A stretch of 64,000 bases of DNA from Ariolimax columbianus. Taxonomy: Eukaryota > Mollusca > Gastropoda > Stylommatophora > Arionidae. The DNA is taken from contig JAVGWX010000002.1 in the NCBI GenBank assembly GCA_036924085.1, forward strand, positions 90,808,371 through 90,872,370. The letters run 5' to 3'. Of this stretch, positions 10,315-20,157 are shown in pieces. The notes beneath the pieces were generated by a model that did not search any database, had not been told where the DNA came from, and saw only the letters and a program-made list of their open reading frames with translations. The translations under genes were made by a program, and so were the position numbers. Numbering within the stretch: the stretch's first letter is position 1; every line of letters begins with the position of its first letter.

Positions 10315-11185
10315 GCAATGTTATGTTATGCCCTTTATGTTATGCCCTTTATGTTATAGTATGCCCTTTATGTTATGTTATGTTATGTTATTCACGTTGT
10401 TTATATTATGTTATGTTATTTATGTTGTTTATATTATGTTATGTTATTTATGGTGTTTATATTATGTTATAGTATGTTATGTTATGTTATATATTGTTGC
10501 GTCGAATGCCCACAATGAGTAGGTATACTCTTTTATGCGCCCTGAAAAGGACGTTAAGTGGCGGGTTGCAGTAGATTTCTTCACATCCCGAGCGTGCTGA
10601 TGAAGGTGGGTCGGTAGTCATCCAGGCGGCTGTGCTATGCTTGGCTTCATCTGTGTGTCGCTCACTAATACGGGATCATGTCGATCCCTCACCTTGTTAT
10701 CTGCCATGAAAACAGCCAGTTTCCAGGGAGGGCTACGAGAAAGCTGAGGTAAGGGTCTTGGCCAGTATATTTTGCCTGACCCTGACCTGCATGTCCAATC
10801 AACATGTTGTGCCTGGCCAGATGTTACTCTTCCTCCACATGTTATGTTATATATTGTTTAAATTATGTTATGTTTTGTTATTTTGTGTTATGTTTTGCAA
10901 TGTCATGTCATGTTATGTTATGCTGGGTTATGGTATGTTATGTAATGGCTTGCAATGTCGTGTTATTCTGTATTATATTATGTTATGTTATGTTTTGCAA
11001 TGTCATGTCGTGTTATGTTATTCTGTGTTATGTTATGTTATGCTATACTTTGTCATGTCGTGGGGTGTCAGGGTCATGTCGAATTATATATGTTACGTTA
11101 CGTTATGTTTAAGTATTTATGGGGTTTGATGTATGTTATGTCATACATCTATTATTTTGTTATGTTATGTTGCGAAATGATTTCG
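10315..11185. repeat. (TTATG)n-rich degenerate array, interrupted
   Basis: TTATG/ATGTT pentamers with scattered longer words such as CCCTTTATGTTATG and TTTATATTATG. Family B interrupts it at 10499-10838. Open frames here translate into Cys/Met/Leu/Tyr-rich strings and are not genes. Confidence 0.9.
10499..10838 (-). mobile_element. Family B copy with 20-bp flanking direct repeats
   Basis: A 340-bp family-B copy inside the TTATG array. Perfect 20-bp repeats ATGTTATGTTATATATTGTT flank it at 10479-10498 and 10839-10858. The insert starts GCGTCGAATGCCCACAATG and includes TGAAAAGGACGTTAAG, CATCCCGAGCG, TTGGCTTCATCTGTG and ACAGCCAGTTTCCAGG, then a degenerate 37-bp head. This is the best evidence that family B moves as a discrete retroposon-like unit. 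Confidence 0.88.
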
Positions 11186-11473
11186 TATGGTAAAGTAAAG
11201 TAAAGTAAAGTATTCCATAGCATTACTGCCGTAGAGGTGTGAGGTGTTAGCGATCTCACATTTCAAATTCTCGGCTATATGAGGGCGGTAGCCATCTCCT
11301 CTCCCTCGCCGCTTTTACATCCCGGACTGACTCGGTACATATTTAAGGCTGGGTCGACCCAGGAGCCATTGCGGTCTTAAAAAAACATTACCACTTCAAC
11401 TGGGGAATGAACCCAGGACCACTCAGATGCGAAGGCAGAGCGCTAACTACTGCGCTATGCGGCTCTTATGGTA
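11186..11473 (-). mobile_element. SINE-E (tRNA-derived)
   Basis: On the minus strand the head reads GCCGCATAGCGCAGTAGTTA (box A region), then CCTGGGTTCATTCCCC (box B). The body follows and the end is a run of CTTTA units. Short direct repeats TATGGTA flank it (11186-11192, 11467-11473). It also lies in the TTATG array, which resumes after it. Confidence 0.8.
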
Positions 11474-11645
11474 TATTTGTATTATTTGATTTGGCGTTAT
11501 GTTTTGTTTGGCTATGTTATGCCATGCCATGTTACTTGTTTTACTTTATTTTACGTTACATTTTGTTATACTATGTTATTTTATGTTGTTAATGTTATCT
11601 TCTGTTATGTTATTTTATGGTATATTATGTTATGCAGTATCCGTT
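11474..11645. repeat. (TTATG)n-rich array, right part
   Basis: Continuation of the degenerate TTATG array beyond SINE-E. Confidence 0.8.
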
Positions 11646-12059
11646 TTACACCAGGTTCCCGTGGAACAGTAGCGTTCGGCGATAGATCACTAAAGGCTGC
11701 AACATAAAACGTAGCGAAATCAAATAAAACTAGCAGACCAGGTGAAGAACTTCTGATCTGTAAAAAATGAAATAAATAACATCAGTTTGACAACTAAAGG
11801 TCTTTTTCCCTCTCCCAACCCTCCTCCACATCCCTGCTGTACTCTTTCTCTACCTGTCCTCTCTACCTGCCTAACTCTCCCTACTTCAATCGTCCAATCA
11901 CCCTACCTATCTCCAACCTGCCCATCCCTTCATCTCTCAACCCCTTCCTCCTCCAAACCGTAGATCCCTTCAACCTGCCCACTAACCCACATCCTATTTC
12001 TGAATCTCTTCTCTATCTAATCCCTATCTCAACCCGTATATAATTGTTCCGGATTCAGT
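11646..12059. other. Pyrimidine-rich unique stretch
   Basis: 11800-12030 is strongly C/T rich (CTCCCAACCCTCCTCCAC style) with no regular unit. No gene was recognised. Confidence 0.5.
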
Positions 12060-12352
12060 TCAGTTCAGTTCATCCCGTAACCCATCAGGTCGTTGGGGCA
12101 CACATGAAGACACTCTCAAAATCCCACGCCATCCCTCTCTATCTGTCGCCGCCTGACGTATCTCACTGGGACGAAGGCCTGACCACTCAGTGATGTTGTC
12201 CACCCATCTCTTCCTTGGACGTCCTCGCCCTGTCTGTCCCGGTACGAAACCAACGAGTATCGAGTTGGTAATTCCGTTGGGCCTCGCGACGTGCCCGCAC
12301 CAGGCCATCTTTCGTCTTTTGATAGTTGTGAACATATCTTCAAAAGGACCAA
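12060..12352 (-). pseudogene. LINE-CVPQR C-terminal remnant
   Basis: The minus strand encodes IKRRKMAWCGHVARPNG, GRGRPRKRWVDNITEW, ATDREGW and CVPQRPDGLRDELN, matching 840-1121. The 3' end continues as about three GAACT units at 12052-12070, a possible tail for this LINE type. RT motifs are absent. Confidence 0.8.
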
Positions 12353-13119
12353 TAGCGTCTTGAACTCTCTGACGGATTTCTACGTTCGTGACACGATCTT
12401 TATATGTAACATTTAGAACTTTTCTATAGATTCAGAACCGTGTTATCGACTTAACCAATGCAGCGCCCCTAAATGTAGTATCTCGTGCCACGAGTCGAGT
12501 TCAACTCATTTTAAGCCCTACCTCATTTCTGCTACCCACATCTTCCCTTCCCCACCCCTTCCTCTCAGGCAGCCCTTCTTTTCTCAACCCACATATCCGT
12601 GTTTCTTATTCAGAACGTTGTTTCCTTTTTTCGAACCTATAATTTTACGATTATCCCAGGCAACGCCTCGTGTTAAATGCCAAGCATCAAACCTCATTTT
12701 GACTCGCTTATAATAACATCAGGTGATTCGATCAGTCAATCAAATCTTCCCAACAAACGCTGAAAACACAGACAGGCGCACATTTGAGAAATAATTAGAT
12801 AGACTAGTCTAATCTTCTAAATTTAGCTCACGTGTTAAGGTTGTAGACAGTACTGGTGCCCTGTTTCTAAATGCATCGTTAATCAACTTTATTTTATATC
12901 TGCTGTTTTTACCCAATATACTTATTCTCTCTCTCTCTGTCTCTCTCTCTCTCTCTCTCTGTCTATCTTAACTGGCTCTCTTCTACCCACTGTGGAAATA
13001 AAGTCCTTCTTTTATATTCTTGAAAATTGAGTGGTGCAAATATACAGGTGATTGGTCTGTTGTGTCTTTGCAAGATGCATGAGCCATCTTCTTTCGGCTT
13101 TAATACTGGAGACTAATTT
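12353..13119. other. Unique sequence with a (CT)n tract
   Basis: No gene was recognised. 12927-12962 is an interrupted CT microsatellite. Confidence 0.55.
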
Positions 13120-13375
13120 AAACATCACGTAGCACGCCATCCAACGTATGGAAAATATGATGTTCGGCCCATAGTAATTGGTGACCTACGGCATATAATG
13201 GTTGATGTGGTCAGTATCACGCCAGCCGACTTTACATCCCAGATTTGTTTTTCTGTTACCCAATTTCTGAGGCTATGTCTACCACAGGATCCGGTTTACG
13301 ATCGGAATAAAAATCCTACACCAGATGAGGATTGAACCCTGTCCGGATCAGAGATGAAGAGCATAATATATTACA
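13120..13375 (-). mobile_element. SINE-F (tRNA-derived), diverged copy
   Basis: The minus strand reads CAGGGTTCAATCCTCATC (box B region), GTAGGATTTTTATTCCGATC, AAATTGGGTAACAGAAAAAC, GGGATGTAAAGTCGGCTGG and TATGGGCCGAACATCATATT. The segment 56855-57125 on the plus strand aligns throughout (TACGGATTTTT, AAATTGGGTAACAAAA, GGGAATGTAAGGGCGGCTGG, ATGGGCCTAACACCATATTC). Box A is poorly kept here. Confidence 0.75.
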
Positions 13376-13647
13376 TTCTTAGATGCCGAAGGCACGGGGT
13401 TACGGAGTTTATCGGCCGTCTCCGAAGTATTAGACGCTGATCTCAACCTCATTGAGACCAAAAGACGTTTAAATCTTCTTCCATAATAGGAAGGTTGGGC
13501 ACAGATGATTTACGGAATTGAAATCACCGCACTCAAGTCTTTCTCAGCAATGGCGAATGGTATAAGTGCTGAAGCTGGTTAGTTCTACCCTATTCTGCTT
13601 TTCTGAGCTGCCTCTTACTTCCCTTTTTTCTGTTCGTTATAAATGCG
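13376..13647. other. No recognisable feature
   Basis: Unique-looking spacer between SINE-F and SINE-H. Confidence 0.5.
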
Positions 13648-13935
13648 CAGCGTGGGACTTAGTCGACAGTGTACTGACTTGCTAGACTGGGGTCATACAC
13701 CATGGCATGGTTCGAATTCACGGACGGATAGAAAAAAATCAGGGACGTGGTTCGTGCCTGGTACGACCGCTTCTCCAGTCGACCCAGTTGTAGATGGGTA
13801 CCTGACGTATGAGTTGGGGAAAGTAAAACATAGGATGAACGGAAACTGGCCACTCCATCTCACATAGGCTGTGGCTTAGTACATAAAGAGTTATCTTCAT
13901 CCTCAACGGCAACTGTTGCATGGGACAGACTTTAT
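13648..13935 (+). mobile_element. SINE-H (tRNA-derived)
   Basis: Box B lies in GCATGGTTCGAATTCACG, preceded by TTAGTCGACAGTGTACTGAC. The body has CAGTCGACCCAGTTGTAGAT, GGGTACCTGACG, AACTGGCCACTCCATCTCAC and GGCTGTGGCTTAGTAC. The same body modules occur at 19097-19350 (plus) and 49265-49510 (minus), which defines a family of about 250 bp. Confidence 0.8.
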
Positions 13936-13969
13936 AAATATATATATGTATCAACTTTTGTGTTTTTTT

Positions 13970-14115
13970 TTGTTGTTTTTTTGTTGTTGTTTTTTTTTTT
14001 TTTGGGGGGGGGGGGGGGTTCGCCTTATTTCTCTATTTCCAAAGGCCGTGTGCGTTGCACTGTGGTTTTTATTTTGCGCCTGTCGGCCCAGTGCATCCGA
14101 CTTCAGTATTGAGAC
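13970..14115 (-). mobile_element. SINE-D 3' fragment with homopolymer tail
   Basis: On the minus strand: CTGAAGTCGGATGCACTGGG, CCGACAGGCGCAAAATAAAA and ACCACAGTGCAACGCACACG, then a run of C and A (plus-strand T and G tracts 13972-14019). It is 5'-truncated at the AGTCGGATG module. Confidence 0.8.
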
Positions 14116-14393
14116 TGTGACCAGGTCAATGTAGAGTGAAAAATCTTCTGCTAAATAAATAAAATAGTGAGCTCACAGATATGTGCAAATTTTGGAAGAG
14201 CAATTAGACAGTGGAACACGTTCTTTGCGTTTGCCAGCTCCATGAGAGATGCAGAGTGACAACATGGACCCAATACATTCTAATTGCGAGAAATGGTGGC
14301 AAGAAAAGCCTCAGTCTTTGATGAGGAACATTGATTTGATTACTTGAGAGTGAACGATGAAAAATAGAGAAAAAATGGATAAATCTAGTTTCA

Positions 14394-14800
14394 TCATAGA
14401 TTTGGCTTTCTCGTCTTTTTTCTGATCAGCATGTAGTTTATCCTTGACAAATTTGGCTGTCTCAGATGTTTCTCACCAGCATATAGTTTATCCTTGACAA
14501 ATTTGGCTGTCTGTCTCATACTTTTCTCACCAGCATTTAGTTTATCCTTGACAAATCTGCCTGTCTGTCTCATACTTTTCTCACCAGCATTTAGTTTATC
14601 CTTGACAAATCTGCCTGTCTGTCTCATACTTTTCTCACCAGCATTTAGTTTATCCTTGACAAATCTGCCAGTCTGTCTCATACTTTTCTCCCCAGCACAG
14701 TTTATCCTTGACAAATCTGCCTGTCTGTCTCATACTTTTCTCACCAGCACACAGTTTATCCTTGACAAACCTGACTACATTTAAGACGTTTCTCGCCACC
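14394..14800. repeat. 54-bp minisatellite
   Basis: About seven units. The core unit reads TTTATCCTTGACAAATCTGC, then CTGTCTGTCTCATACTTTTC and TCACCAGCATTTAG. The central units are nearly identical and the outer units diverge. 54 is a multiple of three, so peptide-like repeats appear on both strands; this is not evidence for a protein. Confidence 0.93.
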
Positions 14801-15312
14801 ATACACCTTATCTCTCATCCGGGTTGCAGAAAGTAATCATGGCCACTCTTTTTCTTCCACATATAATATTTCCCACAGTTTCTCTACACTCCACACACAA
14901 GAACATCCATGCCTGTTTTATTGTTGCATCTGTTGAACTTAGTGTGCGTACCGCAAAAATTAAAAGTAAATTTAATTCGAATTAGTGGGGTCCGAAAGAC
15001 TAACAATGAAAAGTAACTTGTTAGACATGTCGTATGATGGGACCAAGGTGGACTGTGATTTGGGACTGGCTACCCCGTTCTGTAGAAACTTTAAAACTCG
15101 AAACCTCAAAGGATATGCAGGTCAATATTTTATGTTTTGGGGTGTATTTGTTGATCCCCAATATTCCACAGGAAGCTGACATTGTTCTAGATTGTAGTCC
15201 CTTAACCATATACGTAACATATAACAATGTGGAGGCCTAGTTACAAGAAACGAGGAGGACTATGTGGTAAATTGAAAGATTACATATCTGAAATACTGCA
15301 ACAACTCAGCAA
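14801..15312. other. No recognisable feature
   Basis: Unique-looking sequence with short open frames at 14985-15240 that match nothing I recognise. Confidence 0.5.
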
Positions 15313-15402
15313 TACAACGACCGACGCAAAACACTTGGCACAGGAAAGACGACTGCAGCTCCCTGCGCGGCTTAACGGCACAAGTGAATTTAAAAAGTAA
15401 CA
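15313..15402 (+). repeat. LINE-CTAA 3' fragment
   Basis: ACGACCGACGCAAAACACTT, GGCACAGGAAAGACGACTGC and GGCTTAACGGCACAAGTGAA match the ends of the copies at 54380-54450 and 58480-58560. Only about 90 bp remain. Confidence 0.75.
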
Positions 15403-15960
15403 TGAAAAAAGTAGGTCTCATAGCAGACAGTGCTGTCAGCGATGACGTGCTGGAGGGGTTGTTGTATTAGGATTCAAATGCCTATAACAAAGGGTGGGTA
15501 ATTCCAATCTTCGTTGCATTGCTTTCCGTAACGGTAAGTCAGACAACCATTTACAGCTTGGTTGACTGGAGCAAATCATAACAAGGGACAAGCCTTGTTC
15601 CTGTAACGTGAAAATCACGAGATATAGCACCCTGCTAAAAAAGACGCTCCTGGTAAGTAAATAATAAAATATCCACAACAATAGTAAAAAATAATGGGGA
15701 TTGCCTATCCCTACACCGTATTTTCTGTTCTCTGGCGTGTATGTTTTCAGAGTGCTTGAAAAATACTTATTTTTTGCGATAGTTGTCGTTAATATGTTTT
15801 ACAGATTATATGATTCACACGTACCTCAAATGTCATTTAACAAAATACAATTTCATAGAAGATCGAGGTACATACATTAGATAAACGTTTTCTTGAAATT
15901 AGGAACCAGATCGCCATCTATATCGAACGGCATAGTCCAGCTTTTATTTAACTTGATATA
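15403..15960. other. No recognisable feature
   Basis: No gene or repeat was recognised between a LINE fragment and the mariner-like remnant. Confidence 0.5.
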
Positions 15961-16670
15961 TACAAAGGGCGTTCAAATCAAACCGGGAATTGTTCTAGTT
16001 CTACCTGAATAGCGTGCTGAAACTGATATCATTAGTTAGGGGCACTTGTGTCCTATTACTGTAATGTGGCCAACTTGCCATTGGCGAGTCACGTGACAGA
16101 AAAACACAAATGGAGGACAGCACTGTTAGTGCGTGCATAGAACAGCGTGTTGTGATGACGTTGCTTGTGAAAAAAGGCCTGAAACCTGCGGAAATTTACA
16201 ATACGATGATGAGACACTCAGCCGCAGTAAGACATTTGAACGGTGTAAACGTTTTAGAGAAGGCCTTACTTCCGTGTGTGATGAACCCGCCCTGCTCCTG
16301 CTAGATAACTTTCGGCCTCATACGTCTTACCGCACTATATGTGATCTGCAACAACTCGACTGGGAAGTATTGCCACATTCACCTTAAAGCACAGACCTCG
16401 TTCCAAGCGATTTTTACCTGTTTGGACCCCTAAAAGAATTCCTGGGAGGTCAGCATTTAAACACTAATTACGCAGTGAAACATACTATTTTGGATTGGTT
16501 CAAACATAATGACAAATCTTTATATGCCGAAGGCTTTTCAAGCATTCATTAAACGCTGGGATGAGTGCATTCACGTTGCAGGAGATTATGTAGAAAAATA
16601 AATTTTTGACACCTTGAAAAAAAAATGTTCATTGCAAAAAAGAAGTCCACGTTTAACTTGAAGCTTGACT
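15961..16670 (+). mobile_element. mariner-like element, internally deleted
   Basis: The transposase remnant starts at 16110 (MEDSTVSACIEQR) and reads VKKGLKPAEIYN, then, in another frame, TLSRSKTFERCKRFREGLTS, the helix-turn-helix region of mariner transposases. It then jumps from VCDEP to LLLDNFRPHTS (second catalytic Asp region) and on to LDWEVLPHSP, a stop, STDLVPSDFYLFGPLKEFLG (third Asp region) and AFIKRWDECI. The middle of the enzyme, with the first catalytic Asp, is missing. Candidate inverted ends are GTTCAAATCAAACCGGG near 15970 and CCACGTTTAACTTGAA near 16648, an imperfect match. Two frameshifts and one stop make it dead. Confidence 0.85.
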
Positions 16671-17254
16671 TGAAGTCCTCGTATTTTGGTCACCCAAAAT
16701 AATACATATACATAAAACTACATATCCTTTGCAAGCGCGTGCAAAGGCTGCTTGGAATACTTGGAATCCTGGTTTTCAAACGTGCATGTTGTTGATGTAT
16801 GTTGCCAGGTAGCCGAAGGCTATTCGAAGTAGGTATTTAAAACCTCCTGCTTCTTACTAGGTCTGGAGCGAGATACAAATAATTTGGGTAGATTTTTTAT
16901 AGGAATGTTTTAATCTTGCCCGAAAGCTAACTAAACAAAAAATGAATAAATGCTTATCTTTAACAAAGAGTAAAGAATTATTTATTTTTAAATGGTGCCG
17001 AAAAAGTCCGTATCTTCTGAGAAACGAACGAATTTTTAACCACGCAGCAAGTGAATAGTGAATATGGTTTTGAGTGGAATGCGATCAAAGAACAGAGTGA
17101 CGACAGATGAGTGATACCATGGACTTTTAGATGGTTGTAAAATACCACAAATAGTAGTTGCCGTCTCTGACATACACGATGTTTTCCCAGAAACCACTCA
17201 TGCAAAGTCATAATGTACACCTCATAATTACATAACGAAAGGAAAGACAAAGGC
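16671..17254. other. No recognisable feature
   Basis: AT-rich sequence with no coding or repeat signal that I can support. Confidence 0.5.
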
Positions 17255-17540
17255 CGCTGTCCATCGTAGACGATGATGGCATAATTTATTTGCTAGCGAT
17301 ATTTTTTAGTAAGGATTAGCTGCGCTACGTTTTATCCTCACTCTCTCGTCTCGAGCCTCACGACACCAGTGGCTAGTCCAGGACAAGACGACTAGGGGGG
17401 GGGGGGGGGGACTACGTGATGTAGGGGACTCCCCATCAAGCACGAATAAGACGGCGGAGTCCGGAGTCGAATCCGCATCACCTGATCACGAGGGCGACGG
17501 CTTAACCACTTCGCAACGGAATCCCACATTACACAAAGAA
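17255..17540 (-). mobile_element. SINE-G (tRNA-derived)
   Basis: On the minus strand the head reads TCCGTTGCGAAGTGGTTAAG (box A), then TGCGGATTCGACTCCGG (box B). The body follows with GAGGATAAAACGTAGCGCAG and CTAGCAAATAAATTATGCCA, ending TCATCGTCTACGATGGACAG. The body end recurs at 42685-42825. A G run (17394-17410) lies between head and body. Confidence 0.8.
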
Positions 17541-17654
17541 CTACTGTACTATAATATGCACGCAATTTACAGTAATGTAAGACAGCTGCCGCTGCTGTTC
17601 GATGCTCCATTAGGAGCGGGAATAAAAGAAGTAGATTTGGTTGTTCACTCATTT

Positions 17655-18302
17655 CTTTCTTCCTCTTCGTCGCACGCTGTCAGACGTCAACTTGTATTTG
17701 GATTGTAGTTGGATTCCAGAATTACAGTTATGAGGAACGACTCAGAAAAACGGGCCTACAGTGTCTCGAAGGGAGAAGAATTCGTGGTGACTTAATACAG
17801 GTTTATAAGATGATCAGAGGAATCGATAAATTAGACTATAACAAGTTTTTTAAAATACAGCCACCTACAATAACACGAGGGCATAGCTACAAGCTGATTA
17901 AAGAGAGGTCCAGGTTAGATATTAGGAAATATTTTTTTAGTCAGAGAGTGGTGTCTGCTTGGAATGCATTGCCAGGGGAGGTGGTGGAGGCAGGGACAGT
18001 TAATGCGTTTAAGAATAAACTGGATGCGCATAGATTTTAGAGCAAGGTGATGTAAATGTAACTGGTTGTATACAGACTCTGCAGGGTCTTCTAAACCAGT
18101 ATAAAGACGTTAAGTTAAGTTAAAGAAAGCAGCTGTCATCCTGAGACTGTCGACACTGCCATAGAGCTTGTCTAGTGTTGCCACTGGTGATGGCCACATG
18201 TGCTTTCTCTGGTCCTCGTACGTCGGGCAATTTTGCAGCAGATGTTCAGCGCTCATTTTGCCTGTGCCACACGAGCATTCGTCAGTGCCACCTATCTTCA
18301 TT
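17655..18302 (-). mobile_element. LINE-GAA 3' end, split by LINE-TTAAG
   Basis: The two outer parts, 17655-17702 and 18122-18302, join to give the LINE-GAA terminus seen at 5506-5700. The right part encodes DECSCGTGKMSAEHLLQNCP (complete Cys-His motif) and GSVDSLRMTAAFF. The left part has ACGCTGTCAGACGTCAACTT and a GAA-type tail (17656-17667). It is a 5'-truncated copy. Confidence 0.88.
17703..18121 (+). mobile_element. LINE-TTAAG 3' fragment nested in LINE-GAA
   Basis: Encodes NYSYEERLRKTGLQ-like residues, then QVYKMIRGIDKLDYNKFF, IQPPTITRGHSYKLIKERSR, LDIRKYFFSQRVVSAWNALP and NAFKNKLDAHRF before the stop at about 18038. This C-terminal tail is typical of CR1/L2-like ORF2 proteins. The 3' UTR ends TCTTCTAAACCAGTATAAAG, then TTAAG units (18105-18121). 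It interrupts a LINE-GAA UTR, so it inserted later. The copy at 45860-46476 is about twice as long. Confidence 0.88.
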
Positions 18303-18539
18303 TTATTTCTCTTTCAATCCACCTAAAGTACAGCGCCAACATTAAATTCAGTGCACTTACTGAAAACCTATTTCTGTTCACTTCCACGGAACGATTTCAA
18401 TAGTTATGGTTTTCCATGATTAGATTGCAAACCCCATACACAACTTTCTTTAGTCTCCGTTCACAACATGTTTGTAAGTTATTGTGGTTCTGTTACACTC
18501 GGTTTGGGCTGTGAAATAATGTTAGCATCCTTTAACAGG
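18303..18539. other. No recognisable feature
   Basis: Unique-looking spacer upstream of the 71-bp array. Confidence 0.5.
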
Positions 18540-19035
18540 AACGCGTGGCCGAATGGTTTCGATGACTGCCTGCCGACAAGGAGAGCAGCGGTTGTTCCCT
18601 AGTTGTTCTGTTGAGGGTGAAAAAAAAACACCTGTAATCCTGAGTTTAAAAACCGCTCGATTATTCCAGCACACGACGTGGCGACAGCAGTGGTGAATCG
18701 GCCTGTAGTCCTGAGTCTAAACATCGCTCGACTACTCCAGCACACGACGTGGCGACAGCAGTGGTGAAGCCGCCTGTAGTCCTCAGTCTAAACATCGCTC
18801 GACTACTCCAGCACACGACGTGGTGACAGCAGTGGTGAAGCGGCCTGTAGTCCTGAGTCTAAACATCGCTCGACTACTCCAGCACACGACGTGGCGACAG
18901 CAGTGGTGAAGCGGCCTGTAGTCCTGAGTCTAAACATCGCTCGACTACTCCAGCACACGACGTGGCGACAGCAGTGGTGAAGCGGCCTGTAGTCCTGAGT
19001 CTAAACATCGCTCGACTTCTCCAGCAAGGGGAATA
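18540..19035 (+). repeat. tRNA-like head followed by a 71-bp array
   Basis: AACGCGTGGCCGAATGGTTT resembles the D arm of a tRNA(Leu/Ser)-like head, but box B is weak (GGTTGTTCCCTAG). From 18630 a 71-bp unit repeats about five and a half times: CCTGTAGTCCTGAGTCTAAA, CATCGCTCGACTACTCCAGC, ACACGACGTGGCGACAGCAG, TGGTGAAGCGG. Central units are nearly identical and the first is diverged. There are no spacers, so this is not CRISPR-like. Confidence 0.88.
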
Positions 19036-19094
19036 ATGTCGTACGACAGTTTACTGTATCCTTTAACTTGATTAACGTCGGAGCGCGAATTGAG

Positions 19095-19350
19095 AATACT
19101 CTACACGAGTGACTGAAAAGCGCAGCTATTGAGCACTGGCCTTCTGTAGCAAAGGTCCGTGGGTTCAACTCCAACTACCAGCAGCTTCAGTATACTCATG
19201 TTTAAATAAGTATCTAGCTGACAGCCAGGGAAGGAAAAAGGCAACGAGGAAGGAAACTAGCCGCCCCATCTCACAAAGCTGTGGCTTTGTACAATGCAAG
19301 CTCTAATACTTTATCCTCGATGACAGTATCTGCTATGGGACTTCCTTTAC
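19095..19350 (+). mobile_element. SINE-H (tRNA-derived)
   Basis: The head has AGCGCAGCTATTGAGCACTG and box B in CGTGGGTTCAACTCCAAC. The body has TATCTAGCTGACAGCCAGGG, AGGAAACTAGCCGCCCCATC and AAGCTGTGGCTTTGTAC. The end is CTTCCTTTACCTTTAC, two CTTTA-like units. Family relatives are at 13648-13935 and 49265-49510. Confidence 0.82.
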
Positions 19351-19434
19351 CTTTACACAAGCAGCAGTTAGTCGCTCAGGGTCTAACAATCCACAGGGAC
19401 TTTTAACAGGCTCGATCTATGACAGTGTTTATTT

Positions 19435-19618
19435 ATGGTCTGCCGGAGTCTTTGTGTATGACAAAGACACGAATAGCACCACTGTCCAACTGAGAGCATG
19501 TCGTAAAAGACGACTAACTGTGTGACATGGCATAATACCAGCAATGGTTAGATGGTTTCCTAAGGCCAGCATTGATGACGTTTACAAGGCTGCGGGTCTA
19601 CTTTGCTACAGTGTTTGA
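19435..19618 (+). repeat. Family A, truncated
   Basis: CTTTGTGTATGACAAAGACA, GAATAGCACCACTG, GAGAGCATGTCGTAAAAGAC, GACTAACTGTGTGACATGGC and GGCTGCGGGTCTACTTTGC. It stops at GTGTTTGAG, where the AAC tail of LINE-AAC begins. Confidence 0.85.
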
Positions 19619-19903
19619 GTTGTTGTTGTTGTTGTTATTATCCCATAGCTGCTGAACAAGCTTTCTCTTGGCAACACAATGTCATTCTAATATATATAAA
19701 GGTCTTCTTCAGTTAAGTCACTGCTCCGAACATTGTGTTGGTAATTGTCGACAGTGCTTGTAAAGATCTTTTCCTTATGTCCGCAAGCGCCTTGCACACA
19801 ATGAGTAGATGTCGAACTGTTTCATGAGAATAAGAGCAATGTCTGCACAAGGTACATGCTGGGGATTGAAACAGTTCAAGTGGCTATTGACTCTGGTATG
19901 TCT

Positions 19904-20051
19904 TCTTCTTCTTCTTCTTCTTCTTCGTACGCAGTCAGACAGTAACCATTATTTTTTTCGAAAAAAGCGGCGGTCATCCTGAGGCTGTCGCCACTGCCAT
20001 AGAGCTTGTCTTGCAGTTCCACTGGTGATGGCCACATCTGCTGTTTTTCTG
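19904..20051 (-). mobile_element. LINE-GAA tail-only insertion with 12-bp TSD
   Basis: A 148-bp piece holds only the end of ORF2 (MWPSPVELQDKLYGSGDS-like), the UTR with GACTGCGTACG, and a GAA run. Perfect 12-bp repeats TCTGGTATGTCT lie at 19892-19903 and 20052-20063. A related LINE-AAC end at 46760-46830 lacks this piece at the matching place. Confidence 0.88.
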
Positions 20052-20157
20052 TCTGGTATGTCTAAAAGATGAGACTTTGATCTCCTCTATGCAGTATATT
20101 TATGTCATCGTTACTTCTTGGCTGTGACATTTCGCTAAATACAATGTGACCTGTTGT

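Noticed and set aside
18630..19035. Evenly spaced direct repeats resembling a CRISPR array
   Set aside because: Whole 71-bp units repeat without unique spacers, there are no cas genes, and the window is eukaryotic in character.
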